A DNA stretch of 64,000 nucleotides from Chloroflexus sp. MS-G (GTDB taxonomy: Bacteria; Chloroflexota; Chloroflexia; Chloroflexales; Chloroflexaceae). This document shows positions 38,332 to 47,068 of the stretch, piece after piece. Position 1 is the first letter of the stretch; every line of letters starts with the position of its first letter. The notes beneath the pieces were generated by a model. That model saw only the letters and a list, made by a program, of their open reading frames with translations. It had not been told where the DNA came from and made no database searches. The stretch covers positions 1 through 64,000 of the forward strand of contig NZ_JPIM01000006.1 of assembly GCF_000735195.1 (NCBI RefSeq). Direction: 5' to 3'. Both the position numbers and the translations under genes were made by a program.

Positions 38332-39015
38332 CTACCGGCGTACTACCGTTAACCGCAGCTTGTGTAATAAGAGTTCAGCCAGGTCACATGCGTACACATT
38401 GGTCAGCAACCAACCAGCAGGATGCGACTGAACAATATGGTTCAGAACTCGACAATAGTTTGATGGCAAGGGAAGTTCGGGCAAAAGCCAGCCACCACCA
38501 ACCGAGGTGAGGGAAATTGGCGGCGGATCGATCAACTGACCGTAGGCAGTCAAGAGTGCTTCATCGGCAGGCACAGTTTGCCAGCCGGTTGCGGTAATAC
38601 GCAGATATTCCGCCGGGCCACGCCCAAGACGACGGCGCACAATTTGTTTTTCAGGCAGCGTCACAGTACCGGTAGGCGATGGGCATAATCCACGCCATCC
38701 GCCGGGTACGTTCAGATCGAGCAGGCTAAGCTGTTGTTTCGGTCCTACGTGAATGACGCGGAGCGCACCAGGTGATACGATAGGAGGCGAAGGGAGCGCA
38801 GCAATCCGATCGGCAATCGTCAAAGTAACGAAACCACGGTTTGCCAGGCGTGCGAGCAAACCTTCACGTCGCCAACTGGTCAGACGGAATTGAAACCCTT
38901 CACGCTCGCCTTCACCACGTAAAACAGGACTTAATGCCGGATTGTGGATTAGAAACAGATTAGGCCGAATCTCTTCAAAATCGGCGGGTGCACCAGGGCG
39001 ACGACGAGAAGCCAT
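38332..39015 (-). CDS. Hypothetical protein
   Basis: A 227-residue protein I do not recognise. It is soluble, basic, with no membrane helix, and has proline/glycine-rich loops (DPPPISLTSVGGGWLLPELPLPSNY). It lies 51 bases downstream of ruvC on the same strand and could be part of a yebC-ruvC-orf transcript. The composition looks genuinely coding, but function is unknown. Confidence 0.7.
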   Translation of the reverse strand: MASRRRPGAPADFEEIRPNLFLIHNPALSPVLRGEGEREGFQFRLTSWRREGLLARLANRGFVTLTIADRIAALPSPPIVSPGALRVIHVGPKQQLSLLDLNVPGGWRGLCPSPTGTVTLPEKQIVRRRLGRGPAEYLRITATGWQTVPADEALLTAYGQLIDPPPISLTSVGGGWLLPELPLPSNYCRVLNHIVQSHPAGWLLTNVYACDLAELLLHKLRLTVVRR

Positions 39016-39066
39016 AGGCCAAGGAAACTATAAGTCTGACGTCAGCTAGCCAGATACCGCCCTGAT

Positions 39067-39561
39067 TTACGACAAGCCAAGTCGCTGACGGTTTGGCGCA
39101 GAATAAGCATGGCAAATAGCGATTGCCAGAGCATCGGCAGCATCGTCAGGCCGTGGTACCGTAGCCAGACCGAGCGTCAGCCGCACCATCTCTTGCATTT
39201 GTCGCTTATCGGCGCCACCATAGCCGGCCACAGCCTGCTTCACGGCCAGCGGTTTATATTCGTAGACCGGTACACCAGCCTGTGCCAGGGCCAGTAACGC
39301 CACACCACGTGCCTGACCAACCGATAGGGCGGTATTTACATTCTTCCCAAAAAACAGCTCTTCCACTGCCGCGGTATCAGGATGTAGCTGCTCGATAATT
39401 GCTCGTAGGCCATTGTAGAGCTGCAATAGCCGTTCAGGTTGTGGCATACCGGCTGGAGTGGTGAGCGCACCAACATCGATCAAGCGCAAATGACGGCTGT
39501 CGAACTCAACGACGCCCCACCCCATGGTCGCTGTCCCAGGATCAATACCAAGTGCCCGCAC
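39067..39561 (-). CDS. ruvC: Holliday junction resolvase RuvC
   Basis: A 164-residue endonuclease that cuts Holliday junctions. The N-terminal MRALGIDPGTATMGWGVVE carries the first catalytic aspartate (D7), AAVEELFFGKNVNTALSVGQARG the central glutamate, and RPDDAADALAIAICHA the last acidic pair. Length is standard. The start is GTG at 39561. It follows yebC by 24 bases on the same strand, a common gene order (yebC-ruvC). Confidence 0.96.
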   Translation of the reverse strand: MRALGIDPGTATMGWGVVEFDSRHLRLIDVGALTTPAGMPQPERLLQLYNGLRAIIEQLHPDTAAVEELFFGKNVNTALSVGQARGVALLALAQAGVPVYEYKPLAVKQAVAGYGGADKRQMQEMVRLTLGLATVPRPDDAADALAIAICHAYSAPNRQRLGLS

Positions 39562-39585
39562 AATATTCCTGTTGGTGGGTAAAGT

Positions 39586-40344
39586 TCACGAATCGAAACG
39601 TGCCACTAATTCGGCGGTAATATCGAGATTAGAATAGACCTTCTGCACATCGTCGAGATCTTCGAGCTTCTCGATTAAGCGCAGTGCCGCCAACGCATCT
39701 TTTTCATCGGGTTGGATAAGCGTCTTAGCACGCATAATCTTCTCGGCGTTGCTTACCGGTACACCCTGATCAATAAACGCCTGCCGGACAGCATTCAACT
39801 GCGTCCAATCGCAGTATACTTCAAGCGTTTCATCATCAACCACCACATCATCGGCACCGGCATCAATTGCCATCAGTTGCAATTCATCGGGATCGCGCTT
39901 GGTGGCACTCAAATCAATCGTAACCAGTCCCTTCTGTTCAAACATCCACGCCACGGAACCGGGTTCACCGGGGCTACCACCATTTTTATTAAATGTAGCC
40001 CGAATATCAGAACTGGTTCGATTGCGATTATCGGTAGCCGCTTCGATCAGGATGGCAACGCCACCAGGCCCGTAACCTTCGTAGAAAATCTCTTCGAGCG
40101 CTGCCTCATTCGACTTACCCAAACCACGATCAATGGCGCGCTGAATATTCTCATTTGGCATGTTGTTGGCGCGGGCCTTTTCAATTGCCAGCCGCAGGCG
40201 AAAGTTCAAGTCTGGATCGCCACTACCACCCTCACGGGTTGCAATCGTAATATCACGCGCCAGTTTCGTAAAAAGTTGACCTCGCCGCTGATCGTTTACG
40301 CCTTTGGTGCGGCGAATGGTGTGCCATTTTGAATGACCTGACAT
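39586..40344 (-). CDS. YebC/PmpR family protein
   Basis: A 252-residue protein of the YebC/TACO1 family, known as transcription or translation-related factors. The N-terminus [18 protein letters not shown](QRR) and [18 protein letters not shown] are diagnostic, as is [21 protein letters not shown] and [18 protein letters not shown]. The start has GGGAGGTGAG eight bases upstream. It is the first gene of the yebC-ruvC set. Confidence 0.95.
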   Translation of the reverse strand: MSGHSKWHTIRRTKGVNDQRRGQLFTKLARDITIATREGGSGDPDLNFRLRLAIEKARANNMPNENIQRAIDRGLGKSNEAALEEIFYEGYGPGGVAILIEAATDNRNRTSSDIRATFNKNGGSPGEPGSVAWMFEQKGLVTIDLSATKRDPDELQLMAIDAGADDVVVDDETLEVYCDWTQLNAVRQAFIDQGVPVSNAEKIMRAKTLIQPDEKDALAALRLIEKLEDLDDVQKVYSNLDITAELVARFDS

Positions 40345-40483
40345 ATCCTCTCACCTCCCTGTGATAGAAGGTTATACTATGCTCAATTATAGCATGGCTC
40401 GTTGAAGGTCTCGCATCGTACAATATTGTTACTAGTTCCGTTTTGAATCAGTAGCGGTTTTCATCTGCCGGCAGGAGGGGCAT

Positions 40484-42607
40484 ATGTCAACGGTGATAAC
40501 TGATCGAGTACATTGTTTGCCGAACGATATCTATGTCGTTACGACTGCTGCTGGCGATGTTATGGTAAACAGTCCACCGGAGAGTCTGAAGTTTTTGCTG
40601 GCACACGGCGTGAACCCACCCAGGTATGTCATACTCCCCCTTGATGCTCTACCGGGAAGCGAGCCAAGCTCGCGAGGTTTTGTCTATCGTGGTATCAATT
40701 ACGCGAGCGTCGAATTTCTCATCTATGCCAATTTTTTCGGGCAACAACAGAAAATAACGCTGATTACCCCAACCATAGCGCAAGCCCAACGATTGCACGC
40801 ACTATTGAGTGAAACTATCAACGGCCCAACAGCAACTGAAGAGTGGCCCAACCCATGGCTCCGGCGTGAATGTGCAGCGGTCGCCTTCTTTCCTCCCCTG
40901 GGACGCGCACCAACGATTGACGATATGACAAGCATTGTGGCTTTGGAAGCAGGAGGTGGTGATCTTGGTCAGGTGCAGATTACCTGTGATGGAAGCAACT
41001 TTATCTTCACCGAAAACGGCGCTGAAATAGCTCGTATTCCTACGACAATCTCTGCTGTCGCCCATCCGTTGACGGTAGCGCCACCACGTCCATTACCACG
41101 TCAGGCTCTAACCCTCCAGTTCATCGGTGGCAGTGATGGATTTGACCCCACCGGTATTACAACCTGCTTTCTAGCGTACTTTGGCAATCGTCAACCTCTC
41201 TTGTTTGATGCTGCTGCATACATTAATGTACGCCTGGCCCATTTAGGACTATCGCCAAGGCAGATCGACCTGGTTATCATCTCGCACCTTCATGAAGATC
41301 ATATCGCCGGCTTGCCCGAATTGATTCTGACCGGTGGTAAACGAGTTCAACTTGTAACCGCGCCAACCATTTACCGTTCATTATTGCGTGTCCTGAGCGA
41401 AATGCTTAATCTGACACCAGCGACGGTCGCCGAACTATTCGACTTTTACCCGCTTGAGCCAGGCCAACCCCTGGAACTGCACGGTTACCAGTTTATCGCC
41501 ACATATGCAGTCCACTCGGTGCCGACCATTGCGGTAAAGGTCAACGGAGTCGGCTATTCAGGTGATATGCGGTACGATGAGGAGTGGTTAGAACATCTGC
41601 ATCAAACCGGGTATCTGAGCGCCGAACGGCTCAATGAACTACGCCGCTTTGCCGACGGAGCCGAATTCCTGGTTCACGATATGGGTGGTGGTGCTATTCA
41701 TACAACACCGAGTGCACAATTGTTACGCACACTTAGCGCTCGCAGCCGACGTCTTATCCTGGCCCATACCAGTCACCGACATCTCGACGTAACCGCGGAC
41801 GTGGCCGACCGGGTAGAAATCGCCGTTAGTGGTCATATTGTTGGCACAGGTGACATCGTGCAAGACGACGAACAACGCCAACGGTTTGAAACGCTCACCA
41901 TCTGCCCGATCTTTGCCCGTCTGAAGGCTTCTACCCGATCAAAGCTAGCCCAACAGTGTACAGTCCTTACGTTCTCAGCAGGTAGCGTTATCGCACGTGA
42001 AGGTGAAGCCTCCGATGGCTGTGCGTATGTTATCCATCGCGGGATCGTCGAGATAGTTGTTGGCAGTGAAGCGGTGCGTCTCTTGGGGCGTGGTCACAGT
42101 TTGGGGGAACGAGGCGCCTTGATCGGCGAACCGCGTACCAGTACGCTGGTGGCACACAGTGACGTGCAACTGCTACAGATCACACCTGAGCTATTTGCCT
42201 TTGTAGCCGATCAGTTGGGATTACGAGCCGCTTTTGCCCGCGCCGAATGGCTCTGGCTGCATTCAACGTTGGGGCAATTGCCTTGGGCTACGCTACTTGA
42301 TCTAGCGCTCGATTTTACCCCTCACCCGATCGCCACCGGTGATGTTCTCTGTCAACGAGGCGAAATAGGAACACACGGTTTCTTGCTGATAAGCGGTCGC
42401 TTGCACTTCAGCGGTGAGACCAGTGGTGAGAGTGAACAGAGCGGCCACTGTTTTGGTATGCGCTCGGCGTTGCGTGGCGAACCCTACCGGCTTACCGTGC
42501 GTGCCCTGACCGAAGGGATGGTCTGGTCAATTGATGCCGCGGCCTTGCAACGTTTCTACCTGATGTATCCTGATCTCATCCTCCACTGGCAAACGATAGA
42601 CCGATAA
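40484..42607 (+). CDS. Metallo-beta-lactamase fold / cyclic-nucleotide-binding domain fusion
   Basis: A 707-residue protein. The N-terminal 200 residues are unassigned. A metallo-beta-lactamase domain spans about 205-450 with the metal motif HLHEDH at residues 268-273 and later ligand candidates in VGYSGDMRYDEEW and ILAHTSHRH. A cyclic-nucleotide-binding domain follows (about 480-590: FSAGSVIAREGEASDGCAYVI, LGERGALIGEPRTSTLVA, the phosphate-binding-cassette region). A second, degenerate one (about 605-700: IATGDVLCQRGEIGTHGFLLI) closes the chain. It has a GGAGGGG site before the ATG. A hydrolase gated by cyclic nucleotide is a fair inference, with substrate unknown. Confidence 0.85.
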   Translation: MSTVITDRVHCLPNDIYVVTTAAGDVMVNSPPESLKFLLAHGVNPPRYVILPLDALPGSEPSSRGFVYRGINYASVEFLIYANFFGQQQKITLITPTIAQAQRLHALLSETINGPTATEEWPNPWLRRECAAVAFFPPLGRAPTIDDMTSIVALEAGGGDLGQVQITCDGSNFIFTENGAEIARIPTTISAVAHPLTVAPPRPLPRQALTLQFIGGSDGFDPTGITTCFLAYFGNRQPLLFDAAAYINVRLAHLGLSPRQIDLVIISHLHEDHIAGLPELILTGGKRVQLVTAPTIYRSLLRVLSEMLNLTPATVAELFDFYPLEPGQPLELHGYQFIATYAVHSVPTIAVKVNGVGYSGDMRYDEEWLEHLHQTGYLSAERLNELRRFADGAEFLVHDMGGGAIHTTPSAQLLRTLSARSRRLILAHTSHRHLDVTADVADRVEIAVSGHIVGTGDIVQDDEQRQRFETLTICPIFARLKASTRSKLAQQCTVLTFSAGSVIAREGEASDGCAYVIHRGIVEIVVGSEAVRLLGRGHSLGERGALIGEPRTSTLVAHSDVQLLQITPELFAFVADQLGLRAAFARAEWLWLHSTLGQLPWATLLDLALDFTPHPIATGDVLCQRGEIGTHGFLLISGRLHFSGETSGESEQSGHCFGMRSALRGEPYRLTVRALTEGMVWSIDAAALQRFYLMYPDLILHWQTIDR

Positions 42608-42850
42608 GATATTCACGCTGTATTCATCTGCACGAATAACGAATGAGTGCCTATCCGAATATCGTATCGTCACGTCCATGACGGATTAACTCTGTCAGGA
42701 GGGGTACAGCGGCGCCGTACCTCTACCGGTGCCTCACCACCCGTCGCATCGACTACCTCTATGCTTCCCACCCCGCATCACATGACCATTGTACCGGTGG
42801 GGTGGTGCGCACGCCAACTCCCCATCATCGGTGGATGGAGGTAGGGTTGA
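42608..42850. other. Left flank of the IS607-like element, no gene
   Basis: About 240 bases of non-coding DNA between the MBL/CNB fusion gene and the transposon. It holds an imperfect hairpin (GGTAC...GTACC, about 42699-42721) without a T-run. The left end of the element is expected near 42850 or a little earlier, but IS607 elements have no terminal inverted repeats, so it cannot be fixed by eye. Confidence 0.4.
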
Positions 42851-42886
42851 CAACTGCTGGAAATTTTATTATCATTTATTTCAGCC

Positions 42887-43447
42887 ATAAAACTCTCGGA
42901 TTGGGCTCGTCAGCAGGGGATCAGCTCTATCACTGCCTGGCGGTGGTTTCGGGCGGGGAAGCTCCCTGTCCCTGCCCGCCAATTGCCTACTGGGACAATC
43001 CTCGTCGAAGCACCTCGCTCAGAAGGCACCACGGTGCTCTACGCCCGAGTGTCCTCCGCTGACCAGAAAGAGGATCGGGAACGGCAAGTTCAACGCCTTC
43101 AGGCCTTTGCTCAAGAGCAGGGTTGGACAGAGGTTACAGTGGTGACCGACATCGGCTCCGGGGTGAACGGAAAACGAAAGAAACTTCTACGGATCCTGCG
43201 GGATCCCCAGGTGGTTCGGATTGTCATGGAGCATCGCGATCGGCTGGCCCGGTTCGGATGTGACGTGCTGGAAGCGGCTCTGGCCGCTTCGGGGCGACAC
43301 GTGGTGGTCATAGAGGATGGGGACGTGACAGACGACCTGGTGCACGACGTCCTGGACATCCGCACCTCGGCCTGCGGGCGTCGGTATGGGCGTCGGTCGG
43401 CCCGGCACCGAGCGAGGCAGGCGCTGGAGGCAATGGGATGCGGGTGA
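42887..43447 (+). CDS. tnpA: IS607-type serine recombinase TnpA, start codon non-standard
   Basis: About 187 residues. A MerR-like helix-turn-helix at the N-terminus (KLSDWARQQGISSITAWRW...) is followed by the small serine-recombinase domain: LYARVSSADQKEDRERQV with the catalytic serine, VVTDIGSGVNGKRKKL, and EHRDRLARFG. The C-terminal basic helix YGRRSARHRARQALEAM is intact. The normal start would be the codon before KLSDW, but it reads ATA (42887-42889), and no ATG/GTG/TTG lies upstream in frame before the TGA at 42848. A TTG at 42983 would drop the HTH. It overlaps tnpB by 10 bases. Confidence 0.75.
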   Translation: MKLSDWARQQGISSITAWRWFRAGKLPVPARQLPTGTILVEAPRSEGTTVLYARVSSADQKEDRERQVQRLQAFAQEQGWTEVTVVTDIGSGVNGKRKKLLRILRDPQVVRIVMEHRDRLARFGCDVLEAALAASGRHVVVIEDGDVTDDLVHDVLDIRTSACGRRYGRRSARHRARQALEAMGCG

Positions 43448-44727
43448 TACAGGCGTTCCGCTTCGAGCTGGCCCCCAGCCGGGAGGCCCGGATCGCCCTG
43501 GCGAAGCACGTGGGTGCCGCCCGCTTCGCCTACAACTGGGGCCTGACTCGTTGTCTGGAGGCCAAAGAACGCGGCAAGCAGATCCCCTCAGCGGTGAACC
43601 TCCACAAGGACTGGAACAAGTGGAAGCGAGAGAACGCCCCCTGGTGGGTGGAGGTGTCCAAATGCGCCCCTCAGGAGGCATTCCGGGATCTGGAGCGGGC
43701 CGTCCGCAACTGGCGGCAGGGCCGGGCCAACTTCCCCCGCGTCAAGCGCAAGAAGGCCCTGGCGGACAACAAGGCGAGGTTAACCGGCCATATCCGGGTC
43801 ACGCCCCGGCACGTGCAGCTCCCTCGCATCGGCAAGGTCCGCACCAAGGAGCGGACGGATAAACTCCTGGAGCTCCTTCAGTCCGAGAAGGCCCGCATCC
43901 TCTCGGCGACCATCTCCCGAGAGGCGGATCGCTGGTTCGTGAGCCTGACCTGTGAGGTGGAGCGCCCGGATCCCGAGCCCCGGGAGGTCCAGGGACCGGA
44001 GGATGTGGTGGGCATCGACGTGGGGCTGAAGGCTTTTGCCGTGCTGTCGGATGGAACGCGGATCGAGGCCCCGAAGCCTCTGGAGAAGGCCTTGCGGCTG
44101 TTGAAGCGCCGTTCGAAGCAGCTCTCGCGGAAGCAGAAGCGAACAGTTTTCTCCCGCAACTACGAGAAGGCCGTGTTGCGCCTGGCCCGGTTGCATCGCC
44201 GCATCCGCAACATTCGCCAGGACTTCCTGCACAAGGTCACCACCGAGCTGGCGACAGCCAAGCCGGTTCTGGTGGTGGAGGACCTGAACGTGCGGGGCCT
44301 GGCGCGGAACGGGAGTCTCTCGCGGGCCATGCTGGATGTGGGATGGGGGGCCTTCCGGCGGATGCTGGAGTATAAGTACGCCTGGTATGGGGCCGTGCTC
44401 CTCATTGCGCCGCGGAACTTCCCGTCCACGAAGCGGTGCTCGGGCTGCGGCTGGGTCGGTCCTGCGCTCCCCCTTTCCCAGAGGGTGTTTCACTGTGAGG
44501 CGTGCGGGTTGGAGGTTGATCGGGATCTCAATGCGGCGTGCAACCTGAGCGCATACGGGCTGACCCACCTGACGGGTCCTACCGGGAGTTCCCCGGGAAG
44601 TGACGCCTGTGGAGATCCCTCTGGCGGCGGAACGGCCCGCGAGGGTCGGTCTACGAGCTATGGGTCGATGAAGCAGGAAGCAGCCCGTCATGAGTTTCAC
44701 CTTTCGGGCGGCAGAACGGTGAAATAA
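43438..44727 (+). CDS. tnpB: TnpB RNA-guided nuclease (IS607-associated)
   Basis: A 429-residue TnpB, the ancestor-like relative of Cas12. The N-terminal helical part contains VGAARFAYNWGLT, typical of OrfB proteins. The split RuvC site looks complete: D194 in VGIDVGLKAFAV, E281 in VVEDLNVRGLARN and the DRDLNAA motif (361-367). The zinc-finger pair is CSGCGW (with RNFPSTKRCSGCG) and CEACGL. No frameshift or stop is seen, so it may be active. The C-terminal 45 residues after LTHLTG are low-complexity and overlap the zone where the guide RNA scaffold (omega RNA) is expected. Confidence 0.93.
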   Translation: MRVIQAFRFELAPSREARIALAKHVGAARFAYNWGLTRCLEAKERGKQIPSAVNLHKDWNKWKRENAPWWVEVSKCAPQEAFRDLERAVRNWRQGRANFPRVKRKKALADNKARLTGHIRVTPRHVQLPRIGKVRTKERTDKLLELLQSEKARILSATISREADRWFVSLTCEVERPDPEPREVQGPEDVVGIDVGLKAFAVLSDGTRIEAPKPLEKALRLLKRRSKQLSRKQKRTVFSRNYEKAVLRLARLHRRIRNIRQDFLHKVTTELATAKPVLVVEDLNVRGLARNGSLSRAMLDVGWGAFRRMLEYKYAWYGAVLLIAPRNFPSTKRCSGCGWVGPALPLSQRVFHCEACGLEVDRDLNAACNLSAYGLTHLTGPTGSSPGSDACGDPSGGGTAREGRSTSYGSMKQEAARHEFHLSGGRTVK

Positions 44728-44994
44728 ATGACGATGCGCGGCAGAACGGTACATAGATGTCAGCACCGCTGCGCCCTACCCTCTCGCATGATAGACGGCC
44801 GGACCGGGTGCGATGTACATCCCGGGGCCGCTGCCGCTGCATCAGGACGGCGAGGGGCGACCTTCATGGGTTGGAACGAGATATATCGGATCGGCTCTAA
44901 AGAAACACGAATGCCCTCTTTAAAAGAGTCTTCGTTGAATTCTTCCCATAAGAAAGAACTCTACACTTTACGGTAGCGGTACAGGCGCTTCACG
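44728..44994. other. Right flank of the IS607-like element
   Basis: No gene is supported. The first bases carry the second GCGGCAGAACGGT copy. After about 44770 the GC-rich, IS-like base composition changes to a more AT-rich one near 44880. An open frame at 44728-44976 has no protein-like features. Confidence 0.4.
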
Positions 44995-45105
44995 TCATCG
45001 CTTGATAGCGTAGTTTTCGAGTTGCAGAACCAGGTCTGGCAAGGAAGATAACTTCTGTGCAGAAATCCCGTCAGGCATTTCAACATCAAAAATAAGTTCT
45101 TTCAA
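44995..45105 (-). CDS. Candidate tiny protein (36 residues)
   Basis: TTG at 45105 has a very strong AGGAGG nine bases upstream. The product reads LKELIFDVEMPDGISAQKL then SSLPDLVLQLENYAIKR, with a natural amino-acid mix unlike a random frame. It lies directly after the 43-residue candidate at 45110-45241 on the same strand. The pair has the look of a small two-gene unit or the tail of a decayed operon. I recognise no family. Evidence is the ribosome-binding site and composition only. Confidence 0.35.
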   Translation of the reverse strand: MKELIFDVEMPDGISAQKLSSLPDLVLQLENYAIKR

Positions 45106-45109
45106 TCGC

Positions 45110-45241
45110 TCAGTCCTCCTGATTCTCTCTCAAGAAGTCAGGTAAAAACCAAACGCTTTCGTGCAGCGTGTGATGACCTTTCCAGTCAAGATGCCTGGCA
45201 TTTAAGCGATCCGATTGCTCTGCAAGAGTCCTGGAATCCAT
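45110..45241 (-). CDS. Candidate small protein (43 residues)
   Basis: An ATG at 45241 opens a 43-residue frame (MDSRTLAEQSDRLNARHLDW, then KGHHTLHESVWFLPDFLREN) ending four bases before the start of the next candidate. The Trp/His/Phe-rich composition is protein-like. Its start overlaps the -35 region of the divergent tRNA promoter. It has no clear ribosome-binding site. It could equally be the relic of a longer gene. Confidence 0.3.
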   Translation of the reverse strand: MDSRTLAEQSDRLNARHLDWKGHHTLHESVWFLPDFLRENQED

Positions 45242-45270
45242 TTGACAAAGGACGTTCGTCGTAGTATTAT
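45242..45270 (+). promoter_or_regulatory. Promoter of the tRNA-Leu/tRNA-Gln unit
   Basis: TTGACA (45242-45247), 17 bases, TATTAT (45265-45270): close to consensus. The start would be near 45277, about 21 bases before the mature tRNA-Leu. Confidence 0.85.
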
Positions 45271-45297
45271 ATGTTTCGCGCCGAGCAAACGGCTCAG

Positions 45298-45384
<87 letters not shown>

Positions 45385-45387
45385 CGT

Positions 45388-45461
45388 TGGGGGATAGTTT
45401 AAGGGTAGAACACCTGGTTCTGGCCCAGGCGGTTGGGGTTCGAATCCCTGTCCCCCAGCCA
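45388..45461 (+). tRNA. tRNA-Gln (CTG)
   Basis: Acceptor TGGGGGA/TCCCCCA, anticodon stem CCTGG/CCAGG with loop TTCTGGC (anticodon CTG), T-arm TTGGGGTTCGAATCCCTG, encoded CCA (45459-45461). It is cotranscribed with tRNA-Leu. Confidence 0.96.
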
Positions 45462-45478
45462 CAAAACTCAACCAAGTG

Positions 45479-45514
45479 ACCCCTTCTTCACAATGGCGTG
45501 AAGAAGGGGTTTTG
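45479..45514 (+). terminator. Terminator of the tRNA-Leu/tRNA-Gln unit
   Basis: CCCCTTCTTCAC pairs perfectly with GTGAAGAAGGGG around a 6-base loop and is followed by TTTT. It begins 18 bases after tRNA-Gln. Confidence 0.93.
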
Positions 45515-45532
45515 CTATCAAACGGCTGATCT

Positions 45533-45976
45533 TCACTTGCCCACTCGTGTCCCACAACTCGGACAGAAAATCGCTCGCGCCGGCATCTGGAAACCGCACT
45601 GTGGACATATCTTTGGCGCATCAGATGTAGGCGGAGCTTCGCTAATTGGAACCGACTGCACCGTTGGCGATGGCGGTGTTGGCGGAACGTAGACCTCGTT
45701 TTGCGCCTGTTTCAGCTCTTCTTCACGGGCAACCAGTGTCGAACGCAGTTGATCGAGTGCGGCTGCCAGTTCGGCCAGTGAAGGGGCGTGAATCTGACCT
45801 GCCCGTTGCAGGTCATACGCACGCTGACCAAGCTCTAACAGTTTCTGATCGATCAGGCGGCGAAGTTCGTTGATTTCACTTTGCAGACGTGTCGTCTTCT
45901 GAAACTTCTCAGCCTCGAACCTTGCCCGATCACTGACATTGGCAATGGTCTTACCCAGTTGGTCGAGAATGCTCAT
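45533..45976 (-). CDS. Coiled-coil protein with C-terminal zinc ribbon
   Basis: A 147-residue protein. The N-terminal half (MSILDQLGKTIANVSDRARF onward to about residue 90) is a long predicted coiled coil, and the C-terminus is a double-cysteine zinc ribbon, CPQCGFQMPARAIFCPSCGTRVG. A proline-rich linker joins them. This layout is common among small Chloroflexi and Firmicutes proteins of unknown role. The ATG at 45976 behind AGGAGGGAG is decisive over a start at 46045. Confidence 0.82.
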   Translation of the reverse strand: MSILDQLGKTIANVSDRARFEAEKFQKTTRLQSEINELRRLIDQKLLELGQRAYDLQRAGQIHAPSLAELAAALDQLRSTLVAREEELKQAQNEVYVPPTPPSPTVQSVPISEAPPTSDAPKICPQCGFQMPARAIFCPSCGTRVGK

Positions 45977-46438
45977 CAAAATCTCCCTCCTACGCTCGGC
46001 GAGAAATCTTCTCAAAGGATTTTCGCTATGTTTGACGATCAGCAATCGTCAGTGGATGCAGAATGTCACTTTCAGGTATGATGACAGCAGTGATGAGCAT
46101 AAACACAGATCCGGACGGTATATAAACCTATCTGGCCCTGTAAACCCAGCAGGCCGCGACCGACAACAGGGTACCAGGCATGTTCAGTATCTCTGTGATT
46201 TGGGATAAGGGAGCCTCCTTCCTGAAAAACCACTGTCTTGCATCCGCTGACGATAATCCCCACCCCGCACCGTTGGCCGAACATCATCGTTTGGCGTGTC
46301 AGCACATTACGGTGGGCGTACTTCCCAACATCTTCCGCTTTCACACCTCCGACCGGATATGGTATAACGATAGATATACGATGTCGCCAACAAGGTCTCT
46401 ACAACGCAGCATGTAGCAATTATTGTATCATCCTTAAC
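45977..46438. other. Intergenic, divergent promoter region
   Basis: No gene is supported across about 460 bases. The stretch lies between the divergent zinc-ribbon and methyltransferase genes and should hold both promoters. A -10-like TATAAC at 46360-46365 precedes the methyltransferase by about 75 bases. Confidence 0.4.
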
Positions 46439-47068
46439 ATGAAGCAATTTGTGTTCTTCTATCAACAGATCGTCCGGTGGCTGTTTCATCGTCTCTACCA
46501 CGAACTGGCGTGGAGTTACGACCTCATCGCGTGGCTGGTTTCCGGTGGCTACTGGCAACGCTGGGTACTGGCAGCAGTTCCTGTGTTACGCGGACGGACG
46601 CTGGAGTTGGGATGTGGGCCGGGTTATCTGCAACGAGCACTCGCCAGACGTGCCGATGTTATCGGACTAGACCTCTCGCCGTTTATGCTGCGACGAGCAG
46701 CACGTTTCAGCCGTCGGTTGATAAGAGCTGATGCGCGCCGCTTACCATTTGCCGACGCCAGTTTCGATACGGTATGTGCAACCTTTCCGGCAGAGTATAT
46801 CCTTGATCCGAACACACAGGCCGAGATACGGCGAGTGTTAACTGCTGACGGACAATTAGTGATCGTTGACGGTGGACGCCCGGAAGGATGGTACGGTCGC
46901 TTGATTGATGCTCTCTATCGTTTGGTGTGGCTGAGACGGCACACCGATGAGCTACCGACTGTTGTTGAGTTCGGGGATTTCCGCTTGCAGGTGCAGCGTG
47001 TTCGGGTAGGAAACAGTAGTGTCCTGATGATGATGGGAAAACCGTATGCCACCGAATCTGAGCGTTGA
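46439..47068 (+). CDS. SAM-dependent methyltransferase (UbiE/COQ5-like)
   Basis: A 209-residue methyltransferase. The SAM site is [15 protein letters not shown], followed by [16 protein letters not shown], the acidic [16 protein letters not shown] and the later [16 protein letters not shown] (motif III). The N-terminal amphipathic stretch ([30 protein letters not shown]) suggests membrane association, as for quinone or lipid methyltransferases. The ATG at 46439 is used, although the frame is open further upstream. Its end overlaps rnhB by 23 bases. Confidence 0.87.
   Translation: MKQFVFFYQQIVRWLFHRLYHELAWSYDLIAWLVSGGYWQRWVLAAVPVLRGRTLELGCGPGYLQRALARRADVIGLDLSPFMLRRAARFSRRLIRADARRLPFADASFDTVCATFPAEYILDPNTQAEIRRVLTADGQLVIVDGGRPEGWYGRLIDALYRLVWLRRHTDELPTVVEFGDFRLQVQRVRVGNSSVLMMMGKPYATESER

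Larger units (their letters stand above)
42851..44760 (+). mobile_element. IS607-family element (tnpA-tnpB)
   Basis: A serine recombinase gene (tnpA) overlaps a downstream RNA-guided nuclease gene (tnpB), the IS607 arrangement. The coding part is distinctly GC-richer than its neighbours, with frequent GGC/CTG/CGG codons, which fits recent entry. Ends are uncertain: no inverted repeats are expected. A 13-base word, GCGGCAGAACGGT, occurs twice just after the TnpB stop region (44708-44720, 44738-44750) and may mark the right end. Only one copy is in the window. Confidence 0.85.

Noticed and set aside
43780..44766. Minus-strand frame of 328 codons
   Set aside because: It is the antisense shadow of GC-rich tnpB; product is Arg/Pro/Leu-rich without recognisable motifs.
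44728..44976. Plus-strand frame of 82 codons after tnpB
   Set aside because: It crosses a base-composition boundary, has no ribosome-binding site and no protein-like motif.
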